Source of the DNA: DATBED01 sp035480695 | Lineage (GTDB): Bacteria; Patescibacteriota; Saccharimonadia; Saccharimonadales; UBA4665 | NCBI GenBank assembly: GCA_035480695.1 | Contig: DATIHM010000003.1 | Coordinates: forward strand, 1-20,288 | DNA length: 20,288 nt | Direction: 5' to 3' | In this document: in pieces, positions 19,242 through 20,288 of the stretch | Numbering within the stretch: the first letter of the stretch is position 1 | Layout of the letters: the number at the start of each line of letters is the position of its first letter | Notes under the pieces: model-generated | The model's input: the letters and a program-made list of their open reading frames with translations, nothing else | Told to the model about the DNA's origin: nothing | Database searches by the model: none | Translations under genes and position numbers: made by a program

Positions 19242-20288
19242 CGTTGCCCCCACCCAGTTTTTTGACGATGTCGGCCGCAGTGGCCACCGTTTCTTTGCCG
19301 CTCGCCAGGTCCTTCAGCTTCAGCTTGCCCGATTTAAGTTCTTCCTCGCCGACTATCAAGACGTACGGAATGGCTTTTTTGCCGGCATTTTTGAGCTTGT
19401 CGCCGACTTTGCGGCTGCTGGAATCGACGGCAACATTGACGCCCTTATAGCGCAGGGCTGACGCGATGTCATTGACCTCGACATCACCGACAGAGGCCAG
19501 ATAAACCAAGGTTTCCGGCTGGTTTTTCGGCACGAGGCCGTGGCCATCGAGGAAGTTTGCCAGCGTAACGTCACCCCAGCCGAAGCCGACCGTCGGTATA
19601 GGATTTACACCGAACAGACCTACCAGCCCGTCGTAGCGGCCTCCACCCAGCATGGAGCGATTGTTGTCGGGGTTCATGTCAAACACTTCGAAGACGACGC
19701 CGGTGTAGTAGTCGAAACCGCGCATCAGGCTGCCATCAAAAACAGCTTGCACGCCGGCTTGCTTGAGCTGGAGCAGCAATTCCTGCAGCTCGCGGGTGGC
19801 CGGCTGCTGTAGCGCTTCGGCCGGCAGATCGGACACACTTTTGGCACCCAGCACCGCCATCAGCTTTTCGGTCACGCCGGTTTCGCGCTGTTTGGCGGTC
19901 AGGATCTCATCCAATTTAGAAACAAACGTACCGGCCTCCATTTTGTGGAAGCGGTCAATCAACTTGCCTACGTCGTGCCGGACTTTTTCGCCCAGGCCCA
20001 GGTAATCAGCCAAAAGGTAATCAATCAGGCCACGGTGGTTGAGCCGGATCTCGTACATGTCGTGCTCGGCACCGAAAGCCTTGAAAACGGCGTCGACCAG
20101 AGTGATGATTTCCAGCTCAGCGCTGGTGTCGGCGACGCCAAAAATATCGACGTTCAGCTGCCAGTGCTCACGCAGGCGCCCACGCTGGGGGCGTTCGTAA
20201 CGCCAAAGGCTCGGGATACTGTACCAGCGCAGCGGATAAGACAACTCCTGGCGCTTGGCGGCGACCATGCGGCTGACCGTTGGCGTCA
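19228..20288 (-). CDS. hisS: Histidine-tRNA ligase, C-terminal part (cut by window edge)
   Basis: This enzyme charges tRNA-His. The frame is open to the right edge, reading TPTVSRMVAAKRQ at the break, which matches the LRPEMTPxVARM region of the family, so about 60-80 N-terminal residues are missing. Motif 2 is present as RLREHWQLNVDIFG, the histidine-specific motif as LMRGFDYYTG, followed by LGGGRYDGLVGLFG and the motif 3 region VGFGWGDVTL. The last 90 or so residues form the anticodon-binding domain (ETLVYLASVGDVEVNDIA). The stop codon overlaps the start of the following membrane-protein gene. The promoter lies outside the window. Confidence 0.96.
   Translation of the reverse strand, partial: TPTVSRMVAAKRQELSYPLRWYSIPSLWRYERPQRGRLREHWQLNVDIFGVADTSAELEIITLVDAVFKAFGAEHDMYEIRLNHRGLIDYLLADYLGLGEKVRHDVGKLIDRFHKMEAGTFVSKLDEILTAKQRETGVTEKLMAVLGAKSVSDLPAEALQQPATRELQELLLQLKQAGVQAVFDGSLMRGFDYYTGVVFEVFDMNPDNNRSMLGGGRYDGLVGLFGVNPIPTVGFGWGDVTLANFLDGHGLVPKNQPETLVYLASVGDVEVNDIASALRYKGVNVAVDSSSRKVGDKLKNAGKKAIPYVLIVGEEELKSGKLKLKDLASGKETVATAADIVKKLGGGNGAGD

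Overview
All supported genes in this window lie on the minus strand, so the biology reads from right (20288) to left (1). It is a dense, conserved housekeeping block: hisS (cut by the right edge), a small membrane-protein gene, tig, clpP, rpoB, rpoC, rpsL, rpsG, fusA, tuf, rpsJ, rplC, rplD, rplW and rplB (cut by the left edge). The protein sequences (EF-Tu, EF-G, RpoC, the ribosomal proteins) and the unusual substitutions in them suggest a bacterium of the candidate phyla radiation, most likely Candidatus Saccharibacteria (TM7). That placement comes from family resemblance and was not computed.

Right part (about 12990-20288): hisS overlaps a gene for a small polytopic membrane protein. Trigger factor and ClpP follow, forming a protein folding and degradation pair. 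The clpP start carries a near-perfect CIRCE operator (HrcA site) overlapping a near-consensus sigma-70 promoter, placed so that the mRNA should be leaderless. Then come rpoB and rpoC, without the rplKAJL genes that precede them in most bacteria. RpoC has lost all eight cysteines of its two zinc sites and has a changed trigger loop.

Middle and left part (1-9021): the str and S10 operons, in the order rpsL, rpsG, fusA, tuf, rpsJ, rplC, rplD, rplW, rplB. Every junction from rpsL to rplD contains at least one small gene of unknown function: 86, 89, 98, 120, 103, 146 and 36 codons. Most are joined to their neighbours by overlapping or near-contiguous stop and start codons. The 36-codon gene between rplC and rplD uses TAATG overlaps at both ends and encodes a probable single-pass membrane microprotein. 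This interleaving of orphan genes in one of the most conserved operons in bacteria is the strongest candidate for an undescribed system here.

Regulation visible in the sequence: promoters before tuf, rplC, rpsJ, the 120-codon gene, rpoB, clpP and perhaps tig; one clear intrinsic terminator after tuf; and structured leaders before rplC and rpsJ. No rRNA, tRNA, CRISPR array, insertion sequence or other mobile element was seen. The longest stretch without a gene is the 217 bases between clpP and rpoB.
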